Origin: Acidimicrobiaceae bacterium
Lineage (GTDB): Bacteria > Actinomycetota > Acidimicrobiia > Acidimicrobiales > Palsa-688
Direction of reading: 5' to 3'
Length of the DNA stretch: 10,477 nt
Assembly (NCBI GenBank): GCA_027334785.1
Contig: DAHWQF010000078.1
Span: 1-10,477 of the forward strand
Part shown: one piece after another, positions 1 to 6,567 of the stretch
Numbering within the stretch: position 1 is the first letter of the stretch
Layout: each line of letters opens with the position of its first letter
The notes under the pieces: generated by a model
Database searches by the model: none
What the model saw: only the letters and a program-made list of their open reading frames with translations
What the model was told of the DNA's origin: nothing
Program-made: the position numbers and the translations under genes

Positions 1-1265
1 TCCAAGATGCCGCGGGTCCTTATGAGCGCGTCTTCGAGCTTGCCGTGGAGGCTCTCTAGGCGCTCCTCCCTCTCGAAGTGCGTGAAGATGCGGTCAGGCA
101 GCGAGAGCCGTGCGGACCGGCCTGGCACGGGCAGGCCGAGGCTGGCGAGGAAATGGAGCTGACCGAACATGCGGGCGAAGGTCGTCTTACCGCCCGAGTT
201 GGGCCCAGTGACCACCAAGATGCGCTCGGGCCCGGAAAGAGCGATGTCATTGGAGACCGCCGCGGTCCCTTCGGCTGCCAGCCGTGCGGCGAGGGCTATG
301 TCGAACGCGTCCTCCACAAAGGTTGCGGGCCGCTCATCACCGGGCTCGGTCTCGGCGATCTCTGGGTAGCAAAAGGAGAGCCCGACTTGCTCGAGGCGCC
401 CGGCGAACTCGAGGTAGGAAAGGTAAAACTGGGCTTCCCCGTCGAAAGCCACGATGGTCGGGTCGAGCAGGGCGTGGCGGCCGGCATAGAAAGCGGCCAA
501 CCGGGCAAACGGGCCAGGGTGGTGCCTCGCCAACCGCTCGAGGACCTGGGCTTGGACGTGGTTTGCGTCGCGCTGTTCTCTGAAGTCGGCCAAGAGCTCC
601 TTGACTTCTCCCTGCCTGAAGCGGCTGAAGGTCTCTTCGATCTCGGTGCTGTAATCGGGCCATCCCTCAAAATTGGCGACCGTGACACGAGGGCCCTTGA
701 TGAAAAGCGCATATCGGATGGCCCCCAGGTCCTCGCGAAGGCCGGCTATTTCCGTGCCCATGGTCACGAAGTGCTCCGATTGGACGTAGCGCGAGAGGTA
801 TTCCCGGAAACGGAGGAGCGCTCGCGAGTGCACCGCCAGGGAAGCAAGGCCGTCGTGCAGCCCCCTCACCGCAGCCCAATAGCTCTCGGCCGCGTCGAGG
901 AACCAGGCCCGCCTGTAGTGGTGGCCTCCGAAGTCCTCGTGGATCTGCTCCATCCCGCGCAGGAACGACCGCGCCCTTGCCATGCCTTCGGCGAAGGCCC
1001 GGGTGCACCCGGCTGTGGCGGGGTCCTCGAGGTCGCGGGCGACCTCCTGGCGGTAGCGGACGACGGCGGCGTCGACAAGGGGGGTCCGAAAGAGCTGCTC
1101 CAGATCGTACTGGACCCGACCGGCAACTAATGCGGCCACGACCTCTTCCAAGTGGAGGTCCTTCCAGAAGTCAGCTCCTGGGACTTGGCCCTGGCCGGCT
1201 ACCGCCTGGGAGGGCTCCTCGAAGAGCACGCTGCAAGTAGGCCGGCCCTCCGGGCTCACCTCCAT
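1..1265 (-). CDS. MutS-related ATPase, subtype like MutS-A (here MutS-C), 3' end cut by window edge
   Basis: The visible part is 421 residues and stays open to the left edge. It begins at the ATG at 1265-1263, chosen because a near-perfect AGGAGGT lies seven bases upstream. Residues about 55-340 match the helical core/lever region of MutS proteins, and the MutS ATPase domain follows with Walker A GPNSGGKTT at 354-362, then LHFLASLGLPVP and an FTHFEREE segment. The Walker B, signature and switch motifs lie beyond the window. It aligns over its whole visible length with the protein at 5026-6567 (shared FxxPLxxxxxxxYRxEVxxDLExP, AQFYLxYLE, GLxFCYP, VVTGPNSGGKTTF), so the two are paralogues. As in that gene there is no N-terminal mismatch-binding domain with its FxE motif, so classical mismatch recognition is unlikely. 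ATP-driven clamp or DNA-structure binding is inferred from the family. A separate transcription unit is likely, given the 633-base gap upstream. Confidence 0.9.
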   Translation of the reverse strand, partial: MEVSPEGRPTCSVLFEEPSQAVAGQGQVPGADFWKDLHLEEVVAALVAGRVQYDLEQLFRTPLVDAAVVRYRQEVARDLEDPATAGCTRAFAEGMARARSFLRGMEQIHEDFGGHHYRRAWFLDAAESYWAAVRGLHDGLASLAVHSRALLRFREYLSRYVQSEHFVTMGTEIAGLREDLGAIRYALFIKGPRVTVANFEGWPDYSTEIEETFSRFRQGEVKELLADFREQRDANHVQAQVLERLARHHPGPFARLAAFYAGRHALLDPTIVAFDGEAQFYLSYLEFAGRLEQVGLSFCYPEIAETEPGDERPATFVEDAFDIALAARLAAEGTAAVSNDIALSGPERILVVTGPNSGGKTTFARMFGQLHFLASLGLPVPGRSARLSLPDRIFTHFEREERLESLHGKLEDALIRTRGIL

Positions 1266-1898
1266 TAGGTCCACCTCCTGCGTACCGATAACTCGATCAA
1301 CTTCTGCAGGAGCCATCAGCCCATGTGGGCGCTCCGGCGAGCTCCTTCGCCAAGGCCAACTTACCACGGGGCCCCAATTGGCGGAGTGCTCGTCTGCCAA
1401 CGGCCGAGCGGTTGCTCAGTCGCACGCTACGGAGGACGAGGTGTTGGCTGATAACATTGAGAGGAGGCGATGATGCCTGCCTCGTGAACGCGCCCTTGTG
1501 AGGAGAGGAAGAGGAGCGTACTCGGCGCCGTCGTGGCTCACCTTGTGGAGGGCTTTGTTGCGGTTCCGGTCGGGGCAGCGGCCTGCGTGCGCCCCTGTTG
1601 GTAAGCCACTCAGCAGCGAATGCCCCTTGTTTTCGTCCTGTCCCAGGTGGAGAGAGCGCAACGACTTGGAGCAGAGCTCCCTCGAGGAGCTCGACGAAAC
1701 TGAGCGCCGACGCGCTGCTTGGCCCTGTAGTCGTCTTTTGGGCTTGCTCGATACCGAAGTCGACTGGATCGGTCATCGCGAGTAGACAGAGGATGACGTC
1801 CCCCTATGGCGGTGCCGCTCAGTGCCGGCGCATTGGAGTTCATGTTCCTCTTCGGTGGCGCCGGCAGGCCGGTCTTAGCCCGCGGAGCACGAGAGAGC
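1266..1898. other. Gene-poor stretch between the 101-residue gene and MutS-C
   Basis: This 633-base stretch holds open frames on both strands (for example minus 1297-1776 and plus 1498-1785). Their translations are rich in Arg, Ser and Pro, carry no motif I recognise, and use third-position A and T far more than the neighbouring genes, so I do not call them. No tRNA cloverleaf, tandem repeat, CRISPR array or clear rho-independent terminator was found. Its right part should hold the end of the eno-unit transcript and its left part the promoter of MutS-C, but no convincing -35/-10 pair could be picked out. It may be a decayed gene or a regulatory leader. Confidence 0.5.
1273..1279 (-). promoter_or_regulatory. 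Strong ribosome binding site of MutS-C
   Basis: The minus strand reads AGGAGGT seven bases before the ATG at 1265. This is the best Shine-Dalgarno match in the window and it decides the start of the partial MutS-related gene. Its strength, unlike the coupled starts in the main operon, suggests independent translation initiation. Confidence 0.8.
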
Positions 1899-2204
1899 TC
1901 AGGGGACCGGCCTAGTGTCGGCCCACTGCAATTTCCACGCGCCGAGCTCGATGGCCCTGCGCAGGAGCGAAGCCACCTGCTTGTCGTCCGGGCTGTGTCC
2001 GTGCTGGAGGCGGGCGAGGACCTCGCGTCGTGCGACAGAGATAGCGGTTGCGTCACCGCCGCTCACCGACACGAGGTCCTTGGCGGCGTCTTCGACCCCG
2101 GCAAGCGGGCCTTTGGCGAGCTGGTACGCACGCGCCAGCACCACCCGCGCCTGTGGGGAAAGCGGGTTTGTGCCCTCGGTGCGCTCCCCGCCCGCTCCTT
2201 CCAC
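1899..2204 (-). CDS. Small hypothetical protein (101 aa) directly after enolase
   Basis: I do not recognise this protein. The GTG at 2204-2202 begins two bases after the enolase stop TAG (2209-2207), and the frame runs to a TGA at 1901-1899. No good Shine-Dalgarno sequence precedes the GTG, so translation is probably coupled to enolase. The same frame stays open upstream inside the enolase gene, but there the translation is Arg/Pro-rich shadow sequence, whereas after the stop it becomes protein-like. It is a soluble, mostly helical protein without signal peptide or membrane segment. Landmarks are LSPQARVVLARAYQLAKGP at about 15-33, VEDAAKDLVSVSGGDA at about 37-52, and PDDKQVASLLRRAIELGAW at about 72-90. 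There are no cysteines or evident catalytic motifs. It is likely the last gene of the GTPase-MutS-eno unit; no function can be assigned. Confidence 0.65.
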   Translation of the reverse strand: MEGAGGERTEGTNPLSPQARVVLARAYQLAKGPLAGVEDAAKDLVSVSGGDATAISVARREVLARLQHGHSPDDKQVASLLRRAIELGAWKLQWADTRPVP

Positions 2205-2206
2205 GG

Positions 2207-3466
2207 CTACCCGAGCCCGTAGGGGAGGTGCTCGCCGTCCTCTATCTCGATCAGCCGGTTGTACTTGGCAACCCGCTCGCCACGCGCCGGCGCCCCCGTC
2301 TTCATGTGGCCGCAGCCGGTCCCAACGGCCAAGTCGGCGATGAAGGGGTCCTCGGTCTCCCCCGAGCGGTGGGACACGAACTGGCCCCAGCCGGCTTCTT
2401 GGCAGATCCTCATGGCCTCGAGCGTCTCGGTGACGGTACCAATCTGGTTGACCTTTATCAGGGAGGCGTTGCCCACCTTGCGTTCTATGGCCTCCTTGAT
2501 GATCTTGGGGTTGGTGCACAAGATGTCGTCGCCGACCAGTTCGATGCGGCCACCGAGGCGGGCGGTCAAGCGCTCCCAGCCGTCCCAGTCGGACTCGGCG
2601 ACGCCGTCCTCCAAGAGCCAGACCGGGAAATGCTCCACGATCTTCGCGTACCGCTCGATCATGTCGTCGGAGGAGAGCGCCTCTCCTGCCACGTGGTACT
2701 TGCCGTTCCGGTAGAACTCGCTCGAGGCCGGGTCCATGGCCAGCGCGACACCGTCGCGGCCGGCCTTGTAGCCGGCGTCTTCGATGGAATCGACGAGGAC
2801 CGTTAGGACGTCCTCAGGCGAGGCTATCTCAGGTGCGAAGCCGCCCTCGTCGCCGAGCCCGGTCGACAGCCCCTTGCCTGCCAGCCGGCGCTTTAGGGCG
2901 CCATAGACCTCGGCCCCGGCCCGCACCGCCTCCGCCTCGTTGGGCGCCCCGAGGGGGGCCAACGTAAACTCTTGGAAGTCGAGCTCATTAGGCGCGTGCA
3001 CGCCCCCGTTTACGACGTTGAAGTGGGGGACGGGAAGCCGAGGCGAAGCCTCCGGGAGCGAGAGGGTCCTCCACAGTGGCAACCCGGCGATCATGGATAT
3101 AGCCCTGGCGGCGGCCATCGACACGCCCACAATGGCGTTGGCGCCGAGGCGTGACTTGTTGTCGGTGCCGTCGAGCTCGATCATCGCCTCGTCGAGGGCC
3201 GCCAAATCGGCAAGGACGCGCCCCCTGAGAGCGTCCCTGATCTCACCGTTCACGTTGGACACCGCCGTGCGTACACCCTGGCCGCCAAAGCGGGACTTGT
3301 CGCCGTCGCGCAGCTCCACTGCCTCGCGTGAGCCGGTCGAGGCGCCAGAGGGCACGCCGGCTCGTGAGACGGCACCCTCGGCCGAAGTCAAGGTGACAGC
3401 GAGCGTGGGTCGCGCCCGTGAGTCGAGGATCTCGACTGCATGTAGGTCGGTTACGGTGATGGGCAT
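2207..3466 (-). CDS. eno: Enolase (phosphopyruvate hydratase)
   Basis: The enzyme converts 2-phosphoglycerate to phosphoenolpyruvate in glycolysis and the reverse in gluconeogenesis, in the cytosol. At 419 residues it has about the normal bacterial length. Visible active-site elements are SGASTG at 41-46, His157 in GGVHA, Glu166 in FQEF, Glu207 in GDEGGF, the Mg ligands Asp245, Glu286 (LLEDG) and Asp313 (VGDD), the catalytic Lys338 in IKVNQIGT, His366-Arg367 in SHRSGETED, and Lys389 in MKTGAPAR. All key residues are therefore present and activity is expected. The N-terminal motif reads ILDSRARPT instead of the usual ILDSRGNPT. The ATG at 3466 is supported by AAGGAGG four bases upstream. The gene starts 12 bases after the MutS-B stop, so it sits in the MutS unit rather than with other glycolysis genes or ftsB/divIC, its frequent actinobacterial neighbour. 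It could be the only enolase or an accessory copy. Confidence 0.97.
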   Translation of the reverse strand: MPITVTDLHAVEILDSRARPTLAVTLTSAEGAVSRAGVPSGASTGSREAVELRDGDKSRFGGQGVRTAVSNVNGEIRDALRGRVLADLAALDEAMIELDGTDNKSRLGANAIVGVSMAAARAISMIAGLPLWRTLSLPEASPRLPVPHFNVVNGGVHAPNELDFQEFTLAPLGAPNEAEAVRAGAEVYGALKRRLAGKGLSTGLGDEGGFAPEIASPEDVLTVLVDSIEDAGYKAGRDGVALAMDPASSEFYRNGKYHVAGEALSSDDMIERYAKIVEHFPVWLLEDGVAESDWDGWERLTARLGGRIELVGDDILCTNPKIIKEAIERKVGNASLIKVNQIGTVTETLEAMRICQEAGWGQFVSHRSGETEDPFIADLAVGTGCGHMKTGAPARGERVAKYNRLIEIEDGEHLPYGLG

Positions 3467-3470
3467 TGCT

Positions 3471-3477
3471 CCTCCTT
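3471..3477 (-). promoter_or_regulatory. Ribosome binding site of enolase
   Basis: AAGGAGG on the minus strand sits four bases before the ATG at 3466, within the 12-base gap after the MutS-B stop. It fixes the enolase start and shows that enolase has its own strong initiation signal inside the operon, unlike the preceding overlapped gene starts. Confidence 0.75.
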
Positions 3478-3478
3478 G

Positions 3479-5029
3479 TCAGGTGCGCCCGTTTTGGTTG
3501 GCGGGGGACGAGACCGGGCCGCCGGCCAAGGCTTCGTCGGACGGCTCTTTGCCGAAGACCCGCCGGTACACGTCCCCTCCGTAGGCCGTTGCCTCGGGGG
3601 CGCCTTCTACGAGGCGGAACGGCCTTGCCCCTTGCTGCCTCGGTGCCCGCAGGAAAAGGTAATCGCCGGAACCCATTTTGTAGAGGCTCTCGGCCAGGTC
3701 GAAGAGGTGGGTGACCAAGAACACCCGGGCCCCGGCGCCGGCTAAGGGCACGAAGACCTGCCGGCCTATGTCGGAGCCCTCTCGCTCGTTGGTCGAGCCG
3801 AAGGGCTCATTGGACAAGAGGACGCACCCCGGCGATATTGCCGATATCACGCGGCTCATCCGGCGCAGCTCCTCGTCGAACTTGCCGCCTTGGGTCCCGC
3901 GGTCCTCCTCGCGCTTGAAATGGGTGAAGACCCCCGTGGCCGGCGCAGCTGAAAACGACTGGGCCGCTACGAACATCCCCGCTTGCATCATGAGCTGGGC
4001 TATGGCGACGCTCCGGAGGAAGGTCGACTTGCCCCCCCGGTTGGCCCCGGTCACCACCACCATGGTCTTGCCCACGGCCTCTACGTCGTTGCCGACGACA
4101 CGCTCGGTGAGAGAGAGGCTGAGGCCGGGTTCAAAGAGGCCGGTGGCCGAAAGACCGGCCGTACCAGGGGGCAGAAGCACCGGGACGCATGTCGGCTCGC
4201 CCTTTTCCTCGAGGGCGCCTTTCAGGTTGAGGCAGCCGAGGTAGAAGGCAAGCTCGGTGCGCAGCGACGACAGGAACCCGAGCACATGGTCAACCGACTG
4301 GGTGAGCGCGTTGGCCGCGATGTTGACCCCTCTTTCTTGGAGCTCGGCCAGCGCGTGCAGGCCGGCTTCGTCGCGCTCAGGGATGTCGAAGCCGTACCTT
4401 GGCGTGCCGCGCTCGGAGAAGCGCTGCCTGAAGCCGCGGGGAGGCTGGCGGTGGAGCATGTAGTTGGTGCCCTTGTTGGCGCCGCCGAGGGCGGCGCTCA
4501 TGAAAAGGCCGCGAGACAGCTTCAGCTCGCTGATGTGGGCGCGCAGTTCGGCCAAGTAGGCTTCGTCAAGCTCGTCCGAAAGCATGGAAAAGAGACGGCG
4601 GAAGCCAGGCGAGGTGACCTCGCCGGCGTGGTCCAGGGCGAAGCGCCGGAGCTTGGCCAGGTACCCGAGCAGGGTTTCCAAAGCCTGGAGCGAGTAATAG
4701 CGCAGGCTCTCCGGAGAACGGGAGAGCCCCCAAAACGTGAGCTTCTTGTGCGACTCGATCGCCTCACCGGCCAGCGCGTAAAGCTGGCTCGGCAGGGCCG
4801 GGTGGGTGACGCAGTCGGCGAGGACCTGCTGGCGCCACGCTATTTCTTCGATGCTTTTGAGCGGGGAAAGGACCGCCGCTTCTGCTACGGCGAGCGCCAG
4901 CTTGTCCCCGCCTGCCATGGCGGGAAAAAGCCGTTGGAGGCCAAGGTCTTCCACCAGGTCCTCGCCGCCTTCTTGGCGCGGTCTCCCGGTGTCGAAGCTG
5001 GTCACTGGGTGCATCAGGAGGACCTTCAT
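3479..5029 (-). CDS. MutS-related ATPase, second subtype (MutS-B)
   Basis: This is a 516-residue MutS-family ATPase without the N-terminal mismatch-recognition and connector domains; full MutS is roughly 850 residues. Residues about 45-270 are the helical core/lever region. The ATPase domain has Walker A GANRGGKST at 328-336, FTHFKREED at 368-376, a GGKFDEELRRMS helix at 381-392, Walker B with signature CVLLSNEPFGSTNEREGSD at 402-420, and the switch VTHLFDL at 439-445. Asn replaces the usual Asp before the Walker B Glu. A tail of about 70 residues follows. Its ATG at 5029 overlaps the MutS-A stop by four bases (ATGA), so translation is coupled and the products are probably made in equal amounts. 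MutS sites are composite across a dimer, so I infer a MutS-A/MutS-B heterodimer. It differs clearly from MutS-A and MutS-C in sequence. The DNA substrate and biological role are unknown. Confidence 0.93.
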   Translation of the reverse strand: MKVLLMHPVTSFDTGRPRQEGGEDLVEDLGLQRLFPAMAGGDKLALAVAEAAVLSPLKSIEEIAWRQQVLADCVTHPALPSQLYALAGEAIESHKKLTFWGLSRSPESLRYYSLQALETLLGYLAKLRRFALDHAGEVTSPGFRRLFSMLSDELDEAYLAELRAHISELKLSRGLFMSAALGGANKGTNYMLHRQPPRGFRQRFSERGTPRYGFDIPERDEAGLHALAELQERGVNIAANALTQSVDHVLGFLSSLRTELAFYLGCLNLKGALEEKGEPTCVPVLLPPGTAGLSATGLFEPGLSLSLTERVVGNDVEAVGKTMVVVTGANRGGKSTFLRSVAIAQLMMQAGMFVAAQSFSAAPATGVFTHFKREEDRGTQGGKFDEELRRMSRVISAISPGCVLLSNEPFGSTNEREGSDIGRQVFVPLAGAGARVFLVTHLFDLAESLYKMGSGDYLFLRAPRQQGARPFRLVEGAPEATAYGGDVYRRVFGKEPSDEALAGGPVSSPANQNGRT

Positions 5030-6567
5030 TGCCCTACCCTCTCTGCCACGGCGTGGAACGTGAGCCCGTACCGCTCGGCCAAGAGAGCGGCGTAAGCGCG
5101 GCCCTCTGGCTCTTTGCGCACGAAGCGGTACGTGCGGCGTACAGGGTCCTTGGGGTCGACGATCGCGCCCATGCTCACCACCGCTTCGTTGGCGAAGGCC
5201 AGTTCCTCGACGAAGGTTACGTACACGCAGAGCACGCCCTGCTCCACCAACTGGGAGAGGACGGCCTTGCCGAGGACGGCTGCGTCGGCGAGCGTGGTGG
5301 AAGAGAAGCTCTCGTTCATAATGAACACACTTCGGGGCGTTGCCCGCCCGATGACCTCGTGGAGGTGGATGAGCTCGTCCTCCAAGTGGCTCCTTGCTGC
5401 CTCGAGGGCCTCAGCCTGGACGAAGGAGGTGAAAACCCCGTCGGCCAGCACCACCTCGGCCCGACGGGCCGGCACCGGTAAACCCAGGCTGGCGAGATAG
5501 TGGAGTTGGCCAACGGCCCGGCAGAAGGTCGTCTTGCCGCCGCTGTTGGGGCCAGTCACCACCACGACGCGCTGGCCCCGGCCGAGCTCCAAGTCGTTGG
5601 GCACGACCGCGGACGGCCCGGAGCCGTCCTCTCTGGCCAGCTTGGCCGCCAAGGCGAGGTCGAACACGCCCTCGGCGCGTACAGGCTCAGGCGAAAGTGA
5701 AACCCGTGGGTAACAGAACTGCAGGCCCCTTTCGCGAAGCGGTGCAATGTGCTCCAGGTAGGCCAGGTAAAACTGCGCCGCTCTCTCGAAATCAACGATG
5801 GCCGGCTCCATGAACTCTTGGTGCGCACCGAAGTACTCAGCGAGGGAAGTGAAGGGCGCCGGGTAGAGGCGGGCCACGAACTCGAGCACCCTCGCTTCGA
5901 CCTGGTTCATTTCTAGCGGGCTGCGCAGCCTGGCCGTGTAATCGGTGGGCGCCTCCTCCCTGAACTTGGCGAAGGCGGCTTCTACCTCGTCGGCGTAGTT
6001 GGGCTCGTCCTGGTAGGCGCTCACCGTCACGCGGGTGCCCCTTATGTGGATCTTGTACCTGACCTGGCTGAGCGATCGGACGAGTTCGCGCGCGCCGTCA
6101 CCGAGCGCCTTGAACTCGGGTGACCCCTCGTAGGCGATCAGGTGCTCCCTGAACGCGCGCAAACCTCGCGACATGGGCTGCAACGAGGACAGCGAGGCGA
6201 CCAGCGAGCTCACTGCGTCGCAGTAGGCGAGCACGGCGTCGAGCAGAAGGCGCTGCGTCTGCAGGTGGGTGTGGAGCGAGCGCGCGACCGAGAGGATGTC
6301 GCGCACCCGGGCCATCTTTTCCAGGAAACCCCTGATGGCGGTAGCCACCTCGGGACGTTCGAGGTCGGAGAGGACCTCGTGGCGGTAGGCCACCTGGTCG
6401 ACGCTCTGGAGGGGCGAGTAAAAGAGGTCCGAGAGCCCGAGCTCTTCCCGCCCGGAAATAGCCGTCGCAAACACCTGGTCGAGCTCGAGGTCGCTGGCGA
6501 ACCCCCGGTCCTCGAGCGGCGCCGGCACGGCATGGACGTCCTCGGGGTATAGAAGGGACGGTCTCAC
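5026..6567 (-). CDS. MutS-related ATPase, first subtype (MutS-A)
   Basis: This 513-residue protein starts at the GTG at 6567-6565, which overlaps the GTPase stop (GTGA). No alternative start explains the spacing better. Residues about 45-320 are the MutS helical core/lever region. The ATPase domain has Walker A GPNSGGKTT at 339-347, LHYLASLGLPVPA at 355-367, and Walker B with signature VFIMNESFSSTTLADAA at 414-430. The region equivalent to the MutS switch (usually Thr-His) reads VTFVEEL at 450-456, so the His is Phe; Asn replaces the Asp before the Walker B Glu. The mismatch-binding domain is absent. It is a paralogue of MutS-C (1-1265) and only distantly similar to MutS-B, its translationally coupled neighbour. 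Known MutS proteins act as dimers with two composite ATP sites. The altered switch here and the intact one in MutS-B suggest an asymmetric heterodimer. The process served, whether repair, recombination or defence, cannot be read from the sequence. Confidence 0.93.
   Translation of the reverse strand: MRPSLLYPEDVHAVPAPLEDRGFASDLELDQVFATAISGREELGLSDLFYSPLQSVDQVAYRHEVLSDLERPEVATAIRGFLEKMARVRDILSVARSLHTHLQTQRLLLDAVLAYCDAVSSLVASLSSLQPMSRGLRAFREHLIAYEGSPEFKALGDGARELVRSLSQVRYKIHIRGTRVTVSAYQDEPNYADEVEAAFAKFREEAPTDYTARLRSPLEMNQVEARVLEFVARLYPAPFTSLAEYFGAHQEFMEPAIVDFERAAQFYLAYLEHIAPLRERGLQFCYPRVSLSPEPVRAEGVFDLALAAKLAREDGSGPSAVVPNDLELGRGQRVVVVTGPNSGGKTTFCRAVGQLHYLASLGLPVPARRAEVVLADGVFTSFVQAEALEAARSHLEDELIHLHEVIGRATPRSVFIMNESFSSTTLADAAVLGKAVLSQLVEQGVLCVYVTFVEELAFANEAVVSMGAIVDPKDPVRRTYRFVRKEPEGRAYAALLAERYGLTFHAVAERVGQ

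Noticed and set aside
78..1130. 350-codon plus-strand frame
   Set aside because: It lies opposite MutS-C, whose minus frame has clear MutS motifs; long antisense frames are expected in GC-rich genes. Its translation matches no family.
1375..1440. tRNA-Leu/Ser-like fragments (ggcggag, gccgagcgg, tctgcca)
   Set aside because: No acceptor stem, anticodon arm or T-arm could be assembled on either strand.
1297..1776. 159-codon minus-strand frame in the gene-poor stretch
   Set aside because: Third codon positions are not GC-biased as in the real genes, composition is Ser/Pro/Arg-rich, no motif and no clear ribosome binding site.
1610..2056. 148-codon minus-strand frame overlapping the 101-residue gene
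   Set aside because: Ser/Arg-rich shadow-like translation, overlapping a better candidate in another frame.
3983..5095. 370-codon plus-strand frame
   Set aside because: Antisense shadow of MutS-B and the end of MutS-A; no recognisable domain.
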